Source of the DNA: Hymenopus coronatus
Taxonomy: Eukaryota > Arthropoda > Insecta > Mantodea > Hymenopodidae
Length of the DNA: 64,000 bases
NCBI GenBank assembly: GCA_030762935.1
Contig: CM060893.1
Span: forward strand, 9,840,001-9,904,000
Direction of reading: 5' to 3'
Shown: piece after piece, positions 34,398 to 46,360 of the stretch
Numbering within the stretch: the stretch's first letter is position 1
Layout: each line of letters starts with the position of its first letter
Position numbers and translations under genes: made by a program
The notes under the pieces: generated by a model
The model's input: the letters and a program-made list of their open reading frames with translations, nothing else
The model's database searches: none
Told to the model about the DNA's origin: nothing

Positions 34398-35450
34398 GTC
34401 TGGTTTAGCTATGGGCAGCCTGCTGTCACCAATATTAGCAGATCTCTTCTTGAGCACTATGGAAACTAGGATTTTCAAAGTATGGTACCGCTATGTAGAT
34501 GACATCTTTGCAATAGTCCCAGAAAAACACCTAGAATATGCACTGAAACTCCTAAATATGCAAGAACAGTCTATAAAGTTCACAATGTAGAAGGAATGTG
34601 ATGGACAACTACCATTCCTCGACCTAAAAATCATCAAAAATAATAATCACCCTACCCACACCAACAGCTATATAAAACAAAAGAGTTACAATCCCATTCC
34701 CCATCAGCATGCTTTACTCAACAGCCTTACACACAGATTGGTAAATGTACCAATGAGAAAAACAGAATACCAATGTGAACTTACTAAAATATTGGACACA
34801 GGTGAAGAGAATGGATTCCGGGCAGAACTGGTGTACAAAAAAGTTAATAAGGCAAAAAATAGGAAGAGAATTAAAGAAGTCAGCACACTCACTCAAAACC
34901 AGAAAGAAAACAAGATCTACCCTACAACTTTCTACAAATTCCAGAGGATCTTCAAATGACATAACATCATTCTAGCCCCAAAAAACAATTACTCTATAAA
35001 AATCATTTTAAATTCTAAATTAAAAGCTGATATCCCACAATAAAACAAACCAGGAATATATCAGTTCAGCTGTAATGACTGTGAAAAAATCTACATCGGC
35101 CAAACAAAAAGAAATATAAAAACAATGGCAAAAGAAAACCACAGAAATATTAAACTCAAACAAGAAGACAAATCTGCAGTAGCTTGGCATTTTTGGAAAG
35201 AGAAACACACCATAAATAGAAGCCCAAAAATGCTCAAAAACATCACAAGGGGGACAGAATTAAAAGTTTGGGAAAACATATATATATATATTTCAATTTT
35301 GAAATCCTGCTAGGTGATCTATTGATTCACAGGTTCATTAAACCACCACCAGGGACAGAGACAACCACCACAGCAAGCAATGCCGGCAGTCGACCGAAGG
35401 AATTGACAATGGAAGCACATGACTTCTGAAACATGTTTTCCGAAATAAAA
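34398..35450 (+). mobile_element. Penelope-like element 3' half (RT and GIY-YIG)
   Basis: Plus strand starts inside the RT with SGLAMGSLLSPILADLFLS, then WYRYVDDIFAIVPE (catalytic YVDD, near 34490), LPFLDLKI (34612) and the thumb. After about 300 bp the GIY-YIG endonuclease follows: GIYQFSCNDCEKIYIGQTKR (35052-35111) and ENHRNIK. In-frame stops occur (for example near 34590, 34957 and 35042). 5'-truncated, with its start abutting the LINE at 34395, as if inserted there. A degenerate hammerhead-like motif lies in its 3' end. Confidence 0.85.
35403..35436 (+). ncRNA. Hammerhead-like motif, degenerate, at PLE end
   Basis: TTGACAA at 35403-35409 stands where CUGANGA is expected (two changes). 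One T follows, then a 5-bp stem GGAAG/CTTCT with a 7-nt loop, then the exact second box GAAAC (35428-35432) and ATGT. Same layout as the motifs at 29200 and 55572, including the one extra pyrimidine before the stem. Probably inactive. Confidence 0.45.
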
Positions 35451-36986
35451 AGTAAGTGATGTAGTGTTACAAAATTCGACTCAACTAACTTTCAATTGTT
35501 AAAACACATCACTGTCACAAAGTGCACCATATATCAAGATAATACCATATATGTTTATAATTGGTGACTGTTTCACTATATTATAAAATATAATTTAAAT
35601 AAGAAGTTGATCTATTAGCCACATATATAACCTCTCACTCAATGTTGATGTATGTAACCATTTTAAAGTATATTATGGAATTGCAGGCACTATCTGCTGG
35701 AAATAAAGGAATTTATATATTGAATCGTTAACAAACAAGGCATTAAACTGTATTAGGCAATGTAGTCAAACTGGGTACTGCATATCTTATCCTTTGTTGT
35801 TTGCATATTTATAATTTTGTGATAAAAATACAGCAGTATTTATCAGATATTGGCTCATTCCAAATATTACGTCAGTTCAAGGTATATAAAAGGCATTCTA
35901 ATTTAGTGTTTCTATATCTTACATGAAGTAGAGCATAGAAATTTAACCTAAGAACATGAAACTAATGCATACTCTGATTTTTATGTTTTTAAAATGCTGT
36001 TCTGAATACAATCTTGTCGGTAGGAAATTCTTTCTTAATATTGATTTGACTTTTGTGTACAAGCCCAAGCTTTCCTTACTGCTGTTGAAGTATGATACTA
36101 GACAAATACAATTAGGATAGCTTCCTGTATGGTATTTGAAACAATTACAAAATTCCTGAGCAATAAGATGCTATTGTCTCATTGATGTCACAGATTAAGC
36201 TGCAAACTATTAAATTGAAAATAAAATATCCTTCTCTGCTTTCTTTCCCATAATCCATTCATTGGTAAAGTGGATTAAATTGTAATTTGACAGCTGACTT
36301 TAAGTCTGTCATACGATCAACTGCCAGTGCAGATAATGAACTTTGCCTGCTTCAAGACTGCACTACAGAGGACTCTTAACCAAAAGTACATTATTGGAGA
36401 GAATATTGCCTGCAAATGTTTCAGTTACTGAGGAATAAGACTGAGACAGTCTTTTTATTTTCAATTTAATTTCCCTAAACAAATCCAATCTGTAACTTCA
36501 ATTTAATAATAACCCCTTGTAAGAGTATTTGCATCATCTGCTTTGAGTTCTCCTGATATGTTGAAACCAACTATGAGTCACTGATAGCTAAAAAAAAAAG
36601 GAATCCTGGGAAAATGTTACCAATTGTAAACATTCTGACCACATCCTAGTATTTATACAAAATATTAAATTCTCTTATTGAAAAACATATTCAATTGCCA
36701 AATAATTTCAACAACCACGTAAATTTAAAAAAAAAATTAAACTTGGATCACAGTTGCTATTGTGAAATCAAAATGACCAGATAATTGAAAGGGCCTTTCA
36801 GTAATGAAACTGAGAAACAAATATTAAGGTTATTAAAATTTAATAAAAGGACAATAAAAATACTCTTCAGGGAAATTAGAAACTAACAGACACGATTCCA
36901 AAAACTTTGGCAAGCCATTAAAAGAAACAACAAACATTGTAAAAAAAAAAATGCTTGCATTGGTGAAATTTATACAGGATAGTATA
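35451..36986. other. AT-rich sequence, no gene seen
   Basis: No exon, repeat or RNA structure supported. Confidence 0.5.
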
Positions 36987-37402
36987 CTTCAGGGCGAACC
37001 GAAAGTTTTCTTACCCCCCAAACATTTCAGCATGCCATTTGCTTTGCTTCTCAGTTTTAAATTCAGTTGCCTTTTGTCACCTAATATACCTCTCATAAGA
37101 CAACAATATGTGTTGTATGGATTCCAGTTACTGTTACTTCTATTGTTTACGCAGTGTGAGTGTGACCTTTAGATGTGCTACACGTTATGTCTGATACATG
37201 TTTTTCGTACTCTCCGAGGGAAGCTGGTTATTGTGAAGCTTAAAAGTGAGTTAAAGAATGAACTTTCAGGTCGTATTTATCTTCAGATATCTGTGATCTG
37301 CATTCAATTAAAAAATGTTTACTGAGCTGTTGATTTGCACATCACAGCATGGATGAAAATGAACCATAAATTTCTCACCTGGTAGGAAACTTTCGGACCC
37401 TT
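36987..37402. mobile_element. Short DNA transposon (MITE-like), mariner/Tc1 type ends
   Basis: Left end CTTCAGGGCGAACCGAAAG followed by TTTTCTTACC; right end on minus AAGGGTCCGAAAGTTTCCTACC. These are imperfect inverted repeats of about 25 bp. TA lies just outside each end (36985-36986, 37403-37404). The 416-bp interior has no transposase domain, so it would be non-autonomous. Confidence 0.55.
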
Positions 37403-37489
37403 TAGAGTTTTTTTGTCTTTATTATTGTTAGTTAATTTATTAATGGGTATAGGGTCTTAATCATTTATGTTTTTTTTTTTGTTTTCAAC

Positions 37490-37770
37490 AGATGTTGCCC
37501 ACAGCAAGGGAATATTTGTGCACAAAAATTCAAGTTCTTATTGCACAAGGGGTGTCAATAAAAGAAATAACATGACATCTGAAGGTTGACAGAAACATGA
37601 ATAGCCTATAGTGAAGAAGATAAAGTCATGTTGTTTACCACATCCAGAGGCTGGAAGTACACTTGGATTGTCCAGCCCTGAGGAAGGAGCAGTGTGAATA
37701 TTGCCTTGCTGTCTTGTAATCACAGCTTGATTTTGATTGTGTAGCCAATTGTGCTCAGTTTTGGGCAGCA
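37490..37770 (+). mobile_element. Transposase N-terminal (helix-turn-helix) relic
   Basis: Plus strand frame TAREYLCTKIQVLIAQGVSI then KEIT, a stop, HLKVDR resembles the first helix-turn-helix of Tc1/mariner transposases. Nothing further downstream was recognised. Weak. Confidence 0.3.
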
Positions 37771-38699
37771 TCCTTTCAAAATTCTACTACCATTGTCATA
37801 CTATGCATACGGCAGCTGCTTTACATGACAGTAAGTCATTATAGTACATGTGTACGCATTGCAATAAAGACAATTGTTTGTGTACAGTATTTAGAGTAAT
37901 AAAAGAGACTTTTTGTCACAGTATATTACAGCTTTTCAAAATGACTGCGATCTGAATCGAGCTTTCAACTGCATTTTCATTTTGAGATTGCAACTTTATG
38001 GTATTGAAAATAAAACATGTTTAAATGAACATAACTCAAGTCTGGATGTTAGGCAGAATGCCTTTTTTAATGGGTGAAAGTAAATCAACAGTTTCATAGA
38101 TATAAGCACGATTTAGAGTAAATAATATTGATAGGGTCAAATTCAGTTTTACCTTTTTATGGTATTTTAGCCTTATTCAATAAAAAAAGTTTTTTTTTTT
38201 TTTGCAATTTTAAGCAATATTTCTTGTTTATTTGTAATTTTGCATTTTAAGTTATTTCTTCCCCTCGTACTTTCCATGCAATATGTTTTAGGTAAGAAAA
38301 TATTTGTAACTACAGGGATGGTCTTCAGGTAGAATCATATCTGCAAGAGAGTAGGAGGAGGGGTGAGTGTGGTTTAAAATTCAGACATCTGGCAGTTTTA
38401 TGCCAGCCTGTTATTCACAAGTAGCAACTTTATTCGCAAACAGCAACAATGTTAAATCTTTGCCCATTCTCACAGATAATATAATTTTGGGAACTTCATA
38501 GTGGGCTTCTATTCACTATTAACATATTTTAAAAATATAGGAAGTAGCTTATAAAATAATCAATTTTTCTTCTAAGAAAATGTCTCACAATTCTCATAGA
38601 AATTGTCATGTAGCATTCTGGCTAATTCGCTTTTGCCTCAACCAATGAAAAATTGTATTTTAAAATCTTACTTTTACAATTGTGTGCTGCATGCATTTA
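37771..38699. other. AT-rich sequence, no gene seen
   Basis: No supported feature. Confidence 0.45.
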
Positions 38700-40200
38700 T
38701 TACTTTAGGAGGAAGAAATTTCTGTTCACAGCAGTGAATACTCAATGTTGGGTGAAAGTAGACAACTATGCTGTAATGCCTAAATTCAGGAAACCTTTGA
38801 AAAGTAAACTTTACAGCTATGTTAGTGAATTTGCTTCTCACGTGTTTTCAACAGATGGAACAATTTTATTGTTTAAGGCTAATCATGAAAAAAAGTATTT
38901 CATAGACCAACCATTGATAACAACAAAGCATTTATCTACACTTGCCTCAGAGTGGTGGAAAGAAAATCATGCTACTTCCAGCAGCTTTCATCACATCTCC
39001 TAGCAAACAATTACAATTTCCATTAGATTTGTGTAAAACATTAACTCTGGCATTTCTTTCAGAAATTAGAAAATCAGCTCCTGAAAAGCTTTTTACAAAA
39101 ATATATACAGTGAATCTGTCCCAAGCAAATCAACTCTGAGGAAAAACTACTCACCTATATGCTTCGAAAATACAATTTAATGCATTTGCAACAAAGCAAA
39201 TGGCAAAACATATGGATTTCCATAGACGACTCCATGGAGAGTAGGAAAAAAACTTATTGCCAACATAATTATTCAAATATTGGAACCTGGGGATTACAGC
39301 ACTTTAAGTATTCTTGCTACCATCAAAAGATTTGGAAAAAGCTATCAGTATGACCATTGCCCAATTGTTCACAAATTTGTTGAACTTACTTTGATCTGGT
39401 GGTGTAAAGCATAATGATGTCCTCCTATTCTGATCTGATGCAGCTTCATGAAGAAGACTGGTCATACTTAGAAAGTCCTATTCCCTCAAATAATTCATAT
39501 CACGTGTCTGGCACACAGCTTTCACTGAATATCAGAGGAGCTTTGCATTCCATTTCCTGATGTACATAAATTGATATCCAACATCAACTTTTTTTTTTTC
39601 TAAGAATGCCATCTTAAATCCAACTCTTCAAGTCTCTTGCCCCTGGACTCACTTTGCTTTCAGAGACCATTAACAAGATGGGGGACGTGGATTTCTGCTG
39701 GTGTGTACTACACTAACAACTTCAAAAAGCTAAGTGAGGTTGTTTCTGCACTCTCCAAAGATGAAGTTCCATTTGGGAACTGAAAATACTGCTGAATAAT
39801 TTGCATGTTCATAATAGCTTGTCTTACATAGCAGTTCATTATGCTAACTTGCCTAAAACTATAACAAAACTTGAAAAAAGGGGAAAAACACATGTGCCAT
39901 CAATGAATCTATTGGAAGAATCTGTGCACCAGCTTAAATCTATACCAGGTGAAGTGGGAAGTGCCATTAGTGAAAAGTGTAACCATAATGTTTGCTAATA
40001 CTGACTTGAGAGAAATAAAACAGATATGTGGAATATAGAAAGATGATACTATAATTGTGTCAAACAGAGATCTGTGTACAATAAGTTGTTTGATATATGC
40101 ACCAATTACATCAACAGAAGCACAACAATCTTCTTCTGTAATGAATAATGTTTTGCCAGAAGATAGGCCATTTGCAAAACATACCTTGTGATAATGTGTG
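38700..40200 (+). mobile_element. hAT relic, CGGBP1-like
   Basis: The plus frame from ATG 38776 reads MPKFRKPLKSKLYSYVSEFA then HVFSTDGTILLFKANHEKKYF. This is the layout of the BED-like N-terminus of CGGBP1-type hAT proteins, but the expected zinc-binding Cys pair is lost (FKAN instead of CKVC). Across frames, later blocks match the same family: IWISIDDSMES-like (39205), IAQLFTNLLNLLWSGGVKHN (about 39355-39415), IIHITCLAHSFH-like (39495-39530), YIAVHYANLPKTITKLEKRG (39829) and SIPGEVGSAISEK (39940). Frequent frameshifts show a dead transposon, not a host gene. Confidence 0.7.
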
Positions 40201-41697
40201 ACCAATAAAAATGTAAGTTACATTCATGTACAGAAATTTGTTTGTAAATTGCATTGTACCTTGTAGAAAATTTATTGTGTTTTTACATTTTTTATGCCTT
40301 TTTTGCCGGCCTATTTTAATTTGTCTTAATTATAAATACCTAAACATCTGGGCTATAATCATAAGCAACCAGTTATAATCAACATCAAATAATCTGATAT
40401 GAATACTATTCAATACAAGTTGTAAAATGCATAATTCTTAGTGGTTTTATTTACAGTAGATATTGCTTATATATTTCTTGATGCATCAAATGGAGAAAAT
40501 ACATTATTTAACAGACATAAGAATGGCATGTTATTGAGAACTGAAATGCATTTGTAACTTTTGGAAGCTAAAAGCTGCTTTAATACTAATGGGTTAAGTT
40601 GAGTGAAGATAATACGAATCATTAACTTTAACAAACATTGATATTAGAGCATTATTTAATATGCTTCATGTTGCAATTAGCTTTTAAATATTTGGAAAGA
40701 TCTTGATCTTATTTACATTAAATTATTGAGGTTTTCAAGTTGATGTTTCCCCCTACATTTCGTAAAGAAACATATTTTATCTATTTTATAGTATTTTGAA
40801 ATATGTATATTATGGGAAAATAGTGCTTAAGCCCTAAACTTATATTAGAATAATGACATTTTATAAAAGGAAAACTTCTAATGTTACATATTTATACAGT
40901 AAAGAATGACCTGCACTTTTGTCATACAACTAACAAAATTTTTCTTTTCAAATTTCTTTTAGCAGAGTACGTAAATCCCAGAAAAATCTTGAACTCATGG
41001 CAATCTGTCCTTATTTGGCACATATGTTTTCACAAAATATCCAATGTTCAGCCAAACATTTTGCCATTTTTTTTTCTAACTAGTCTACCATTACAGTGTG
41101 AAAATTACAGTAGAGATAAGTTTTGTGCCTGTGACTTACTTTCCTAGAGCATTGAAGAGAGTCTTTATCTAATGTTACTTACTTTTTTGCAGGCAGCTGT
41201 CTACTGGAAGACATAACATAAACATACATCACTGGATGACTGATTCATAGTCGCTATATTAACACATGTATGCATAAGCCCTGTTACATGAAAACTTGAT
41301 CTTAAGATTAGCATTATTAATCTGCTAACCACTCTATACAGAAATATTACAGTTATCCTTTCTTCTGTGCGCACTTTCCTTTCATCTTCTTTGGGTATTT
41401 CCATTCTTAGTCTTCATTCTCTTCTCCTTTACTGTATCCTCCACCTTGGACTACAAGTCTTTCTATAACATTCTATAACTTTGTGTAGCAGGCATTCTTC
41501 AATACATTTTCCTTCCAATGTTATAACATGCTGACAGGGGCATTTTCCCACCTTTCTACGTTAATATCAACATGTTGTTGGCCAGGCTTCATAACATCAC
41601 CTAATTTAAAATTTGTGTTATGACTAGCTACCAGATAAGCTTTTGATTACGATTTAGGGAATAGGGCAGTAATCTCAGGACACTGTGTTCATATTGT
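40201..41697. other. AT-rich sequence, no gene seen
   Basis: Nothing recognised. Confidence 0.5.
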
Positions 41698-41965
41698 TCT
41701 CCATGGGTGAGTGGTTATCATACTAGTAACCTCATATACCTAAGGTCATGGGTTGAAACCTCGCAGAGGAAGATGGAATTTTTCCAGCGTAAAAATCCTT
41801 AGCAGGCTTTCTTCAGAAGGGAACCACAACTGTTGGTCCTGTGTCATAGCTGTATGGCACATAAAATAACCTCAAGGGTGATAAAAGGGTCTCTGAGCAA
41901 AATTAAGTGGTCTTTCATGCCCAATATAAAATGGGATTCTGAGAACTACAGTAGTTAAAGAGCGC
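41698..41965 (+). repeat. SINE family A
   Basis: Head with GAGTGGTTATCATACTAG and B box GGTTGAAACC, body as in other copies, end GTTAAAGAGCGCATTTA. The head is more diverged than at 10305. Confidence 0.8.
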
Positions 41966-44091
41966 ATTTATACTGTGTTCATGCATAGTCAATAATACTT
42001 GTGAAGAAACTTATGGGCGTTAACTAAGTTGTAAAGCTCCAACCTTATAGCACTCTTTTATGAAATGATATGTTATTTGTAACAAGACAGTTTTGCATCT
42101 CACTTTTGGTAGATTTTATCTCTGGGTCTTTTCCAACTACACATTATGGTATGGTGTGTTATCAACCACTAAAACTGATTTTGGAGCTAAACTAGTAATT
42201 CTAGTTTTACCTCCTGCATGCATGATGATTGCTCCCGGCCTTTTTGCACAGGTACATGCAAAACTGAGGAGCTATCATTACAGTTATTAAATCTTGTATG
42301 GATGCTATAGATGTAGGTTTCTCCTCATATATTATGGCTCTTCTTTCTTTCTGATTGTATTGTTTACCTGCAAGAATCAAACACAAAGAGTTAAAATGCT
42401 ATGGCTTTCCTATAATATTCTTGTATTTTGTCTTGCTTTTCTCCACATGAACTCCAATTACTTTAAAATTAGTGATAAGATTGTGTTACCTCCAATAAAG
42501 TATGTGGCTTTCCTAATTTTAGGTAGCACTTTATTAATGCTGGGGCACTTTCTCAACAGTGAAAAAATTGTAAACAATACATGGAGTGATATATTTTTCA
42601 TAATCATCTATATCAGTTACACGATGCATTTCGCGAAGAGTTCTTAAAGAAGTACCATGTTACTCGCATAGTTTCCCTTTCTTGATTTTTCAGGCACTTC
42701 AGTTACAGTACTTTTTCTTGCATTTGTGTTTAAGGGGAATTAATCATTTACCAGAAATTGCTTCACGTTCCATGAATACATGGACATTATTTATAATTTT
42801 ACTAGTTTGACTACATACAACTTTTATATGCATATAAATCAATTTATACACAGAGGGCTGGTGGACAGTGATGTTACTCAGACTACTGATGCAGCTGGTT
42901 GAGTTGATTGCTTTTATTGTGCATGCAGTGGCTCTATCGCTACCCAGATAACCAGTATGCTTCAGGCTTCAGTGGCACAAAACTATCATCTCTAATGTAT
43001 GTGAACAGACTCTTTAAACCAAGTTTGTATATTTATGAAAATATATTATACTAAATATGTGCAAGATTTGGCAAAATTCTAGCGAAAATGAATATGCATG
43101 TTAAGTTATCTTTTTCTTAAATAACCAGCATTATGAGTATATTACTTGAAGCAAAAGAGTTTATGGAACATTATTGGTCTAGCATAATATTTTTTTATAA
43201 CTGCAATAAAACATATTAAATTCATCTGCTACTTAGAATGTTTCAAATAGATTTTATTTCAAAACATTGCTTATTTAATGCTTTTTACTTCAATATGATC
43301 AATATGGTAATGCAGTTCCCAGTGGTATTTTTGCTATACATTAAGTGAATTAAAGTCTGGCAAGTTTTCCACTTTTGAGTAAACATGTACTAAAGTTCAC
43401 AACAATGTTTATAATGCATTGTTTTTATGTTCATTTTAAATGTCATCTGCAACACATTTTGGATCCTCTTTTTCATGATTTTTATACACTTGTAACATTT
43501 TTTCTTGCTCTTCTTTTATTTTTATTTCAATGTGCTCTGGATATTACCATAGTGTGCATGTGCTAAGTCTACTACCAATACTCCTGTTACAGTTAATTTG
43601 CCAGGAATAATCTTCATTCTTTTCAGAAATTACATTTTGACTCTGGCTCCACATATTAATATAACAAGAAATATATTATGACTTATTTTTACAAATAAAT
43701 TCCCGGAAAAAGGTTTCTGCAATACATCAATTACATTGTCAAATTTTATGGCTTGTTTAAATTTTGCTGTTGTGGTTACTGTCACTAGGTAATGGAATGT
43801 TTTTTAGGGTATTGTCATCTACTGAAGGTGAACAAAATTTGGTGTCAAAACCGATTGGCAATACATCACAATTTAATAAATGATACCTTTTTCTGTATAT
43901 AAAAAAATGTTTTCTCCCGTTTGATCAATGTGGGATTGGCCCATTTCAATTCAGGCTGTCACTGATGGTAGTGTGGCTGTTGCCCACCAAAGGTAGAATA
44001 TTAAGGAGTTGCGGGGTGTTGCACAGATCCAGTGCATAGCAAAGTCAGTCACATAATGCTATATACAGTGGGTAGTTATGTTGATGTTCCA
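41966..44091. other. AT-rich sequence, no supported gene
   Basis: A 117-codon hydrophobic plus frame (42294-42647) lacks splice signals, domain or codon evidence and is probably chance in T-rich DNA. Confidence 0.45.
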
Positions 44092-44097
44092 TTTATT
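44092..44097 (-). promoter_or_regulatory. Candidate polyadenylation signal for the zinc-finger gene
   Basis: AATAAA on minus, about 750 nt beyond the TGA at 44848. It is the first exact signal I found downstream of the stop. Confidence 0.35.
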
Positions 44098-44694
44098 TCA
44101 TTAATACTAGACAATAGGCAAATGTTAACAGATTTATGATAACTCACATGTGGTAATGTTAGCACTGCTGTAATGGGGCATTGTACACAATGAGTGAACA
44201 CGTTTGTTTAAGCACCACTGTACTCCAACACTCATGTAATCACAATAACTTTCCACAGCGCCTGTTCAGTGTTTGCTGCAACAGTTATTGTGAGCTTCAT
44301 CTCTGGTAACATATGGTGTGAGAGGCAGTACAACAGGCAGGAGTGTGTAAACAGCAGCTCCTAGTCATAAAGCCACAGCAATATGGAAACATTCATTGGA
44401 AAGAAGGAGACAAGAGGAACAGAAGGCAGTGCTTTGAGCTATGCCCAGATACAGCAAAGAAAGCAGCAAGGACATAAAGTTTGTCTTTAAGACACATAGT
44501 TGCTTTCATCCCAAACAGTACAAGAAATTATGACTCTGATGCCAGGAGGTTCCATGTTTTATCACACTCATCCAATGAGATACACTTTCTATAGCAGCAT
44601 GAGGATACAGAAGTCTCTCAATGAGATGAGCACAATTGTGGAACAGTACTAATAAATGGATACATTATTTGATCTCCACTTTCTCCCTCTTACA

Positions 44695-44896
44695 TGGAGA
44701 TTTTGCAAACATGAGTTAAATTATTCAAATTTAACAATTGAGTACACCTCTTCTTACAAATTTTACACTAGTGTGGATTTTTTACCTTCATGAGTTAAAT
44801 TATGCAATTTTAAATGTGATAATCGGGTAAATGTTTTCTCACAAATTTCAAATTTTCCAACTGAGTAAATCTCCTGTCACAAATTTCACATTTGTT
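44695..44896 (-). pseudogene. Eroded zinc fingers downstream of the frameshift
   Basis: After finger 11 one base is missing (GCCAACAAATGT where sister linkers have GCCACACAAATGT, near 44896). In the shifted frame the array goes on: NKCEICDRRFTQLENLKF (no His pair), then FEICEKTFTRLSHLKLHNLT with first Cys changed to Phe, then CKICKKRCTQLLNLNNLTH with core Phe changed to Cys and first His to Asn. These fingers lie past the stop at 44848 or in the wrong frame and are decaying. Confidence 0.75.
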
Positions 44897-46099
44897 GGCT
44901 TTTTACCCTCGTGAATTAAATTATGCACTTTCAAATCTGACAACCGAGTAAATTTCTTCTCACAGATTTGACATTTGTGTGGTTTTTTGCCCCCGTGAAT
45001 TAAGCTGTGCCTTTTCAAACCTGATAAATCAGCAAATGCCTTCTCACAAATATAACACTTATGTGGCTTTTTGCCCTCATGAATTAAATTATGCAATTTC
45101 AAACCTGAAACTCGAGTAAATCTTTTCTCACAAATTTGACACTGGTATCGCTTTTTACCCTCATGCATTAAATTATGCAATTTCAAATCTGATAACCGAG
45201 TAAAATTCTTCCCACAAATTTTACACTTGTGTGGTTTTTTGCCTAAATGAATTAAATTATGCACTTTCAAATTTGACAAATGAGTGAATCTCTTCTCACA
45301 AATTTCACACTTGTAAAACTTTTTACCTTCATGATTTAAATAATGCCTTTTTAAGTCTAATAAAGTCATAAAAGTCTTCTCACAAAATTCACACTTTTTT
45401 GGCTGTTTACGATCATGAATTGAATTATGCCTTTTCAAATGTGCTAACCGAGAAAAACTCTTCTCACAAACTTTACATTTATGTGGTTTTTTACCTTCAT
45501 GAATTAAATTATGTGATTTCAAATTTGACAAATGAGTGAATCTCTTCTCACAAATTTCACACTTGTATAGCTTATTAGCTTCATGATTTAAATAATGCCT
45601 TTTTAAGTCTAAGAAAGTCATAAAGGTCTTCTCACAAAATTCACACTTTTTGGGCTGTTTACGATCATGAATTGAACTGTGCCTTTTCAAATGTGCCATC
45701 AGAGTAAATCTCTTATCACAAATATCACATTTGTGTGGCTTTATACCCTCATGAATTAAGTTATGTCTTTTCAATCCTGATAATGCACTAAAAGTCTTGT
45801 CACAAACTTCACACTTGATTGACTTTTTACTTTCATCAAATAAATTGTTTTGTTTCAAGCATGAAACCGTGTTGTAGGTATTCCCATGATCACTAAATGT
45901 ACTAGAGTATTGTGGGTGAATGTGTTTATCTACAGAATGCGTTTCTGGCACATTACTTTCTTGACACTTGATATCTATGGAATGTCCATGTTCCAGAAGA
46001 TGCATCTCCATATACAAACTAGCATCTTCTCTTAAGTCTTCAGCAGAGTGCAATGGTGATTTACTACTGTTATTACCAGAGACTACATCAGTACATAAT
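44848..46099 (-). CDS. Zinc-finger gene, exon 3 (11 C2H2 fingers)
   Basis: The exon begins at acceptor TTTAACATTTCAG (46100-46101) and supplies the third base of the split codon left by exon 2, then runs LCTDVVSGNNSSKSP... to TGA at 44848. In the joined 588-residue protein, fingers 1-11 cover residues 268-568 at an exact 28-residue spacing, all with both Cys and both His, and HEGKKPHKC-type linkers. Helix residues -1, 2, 3 and 6 read ASGR, LAHR, TLDR, HSNS, RAHR, TLDR, HSNV, RSDL, RSGL, DSGR, RSDV. Fingers 2-4 and 5-7 are a tandem duplicate. The last 19 residues (TNVKFVTGDLLSWKI end) arise from a frameshift. Expected to be a nuclear sequence-specific DNA-binding protein. The name and orthologue are not known. 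Confidence 0.92.
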
Positions 46100-46190
46100 C
46101 TGAAATGTTAAAAGGTTTACTTCATTAATTGCAAGATATTAAGCATTAATGCTGCAAATATTTTCTAATTTGCTAAAAGTAGGTAACTAT

Positions 46191-46360
46191 GCCCCTGTGT
46201 TGAGGTGTTTAACCTGTTTGCCTTCATATTCAGAGGTCTTGGGTTTGATTTCATGTTGAAGGTGAGGAATTTCTTTAGCTAGGATAGTTCCGTGCTCTAC
46301 AGTAAATGAGAGTAGAATGCATCTTCAATTTGAAACAAAAACCATTTAAAGGTGGCATAT
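46191..46360 (+). repeat. Possible tRNA-derived SINE, other family
   Basis: GCCCCTGTGTTGAGGTGTTTAACC followed by GGTCTTGGGTTTGATTTCATG resembles A and B boxes of a decayed tRNA-like head. The remainder has no second copy in this window, so this is tentative. Confidence 0.3.

Noticed and set aside
42294..42647. 117-codon hydrophobic plus frame as a membrane protein
   Set aside because: T-rich DNA yields Phe/Leu/Ile frames by chance; no signal for splicing, start context or family.
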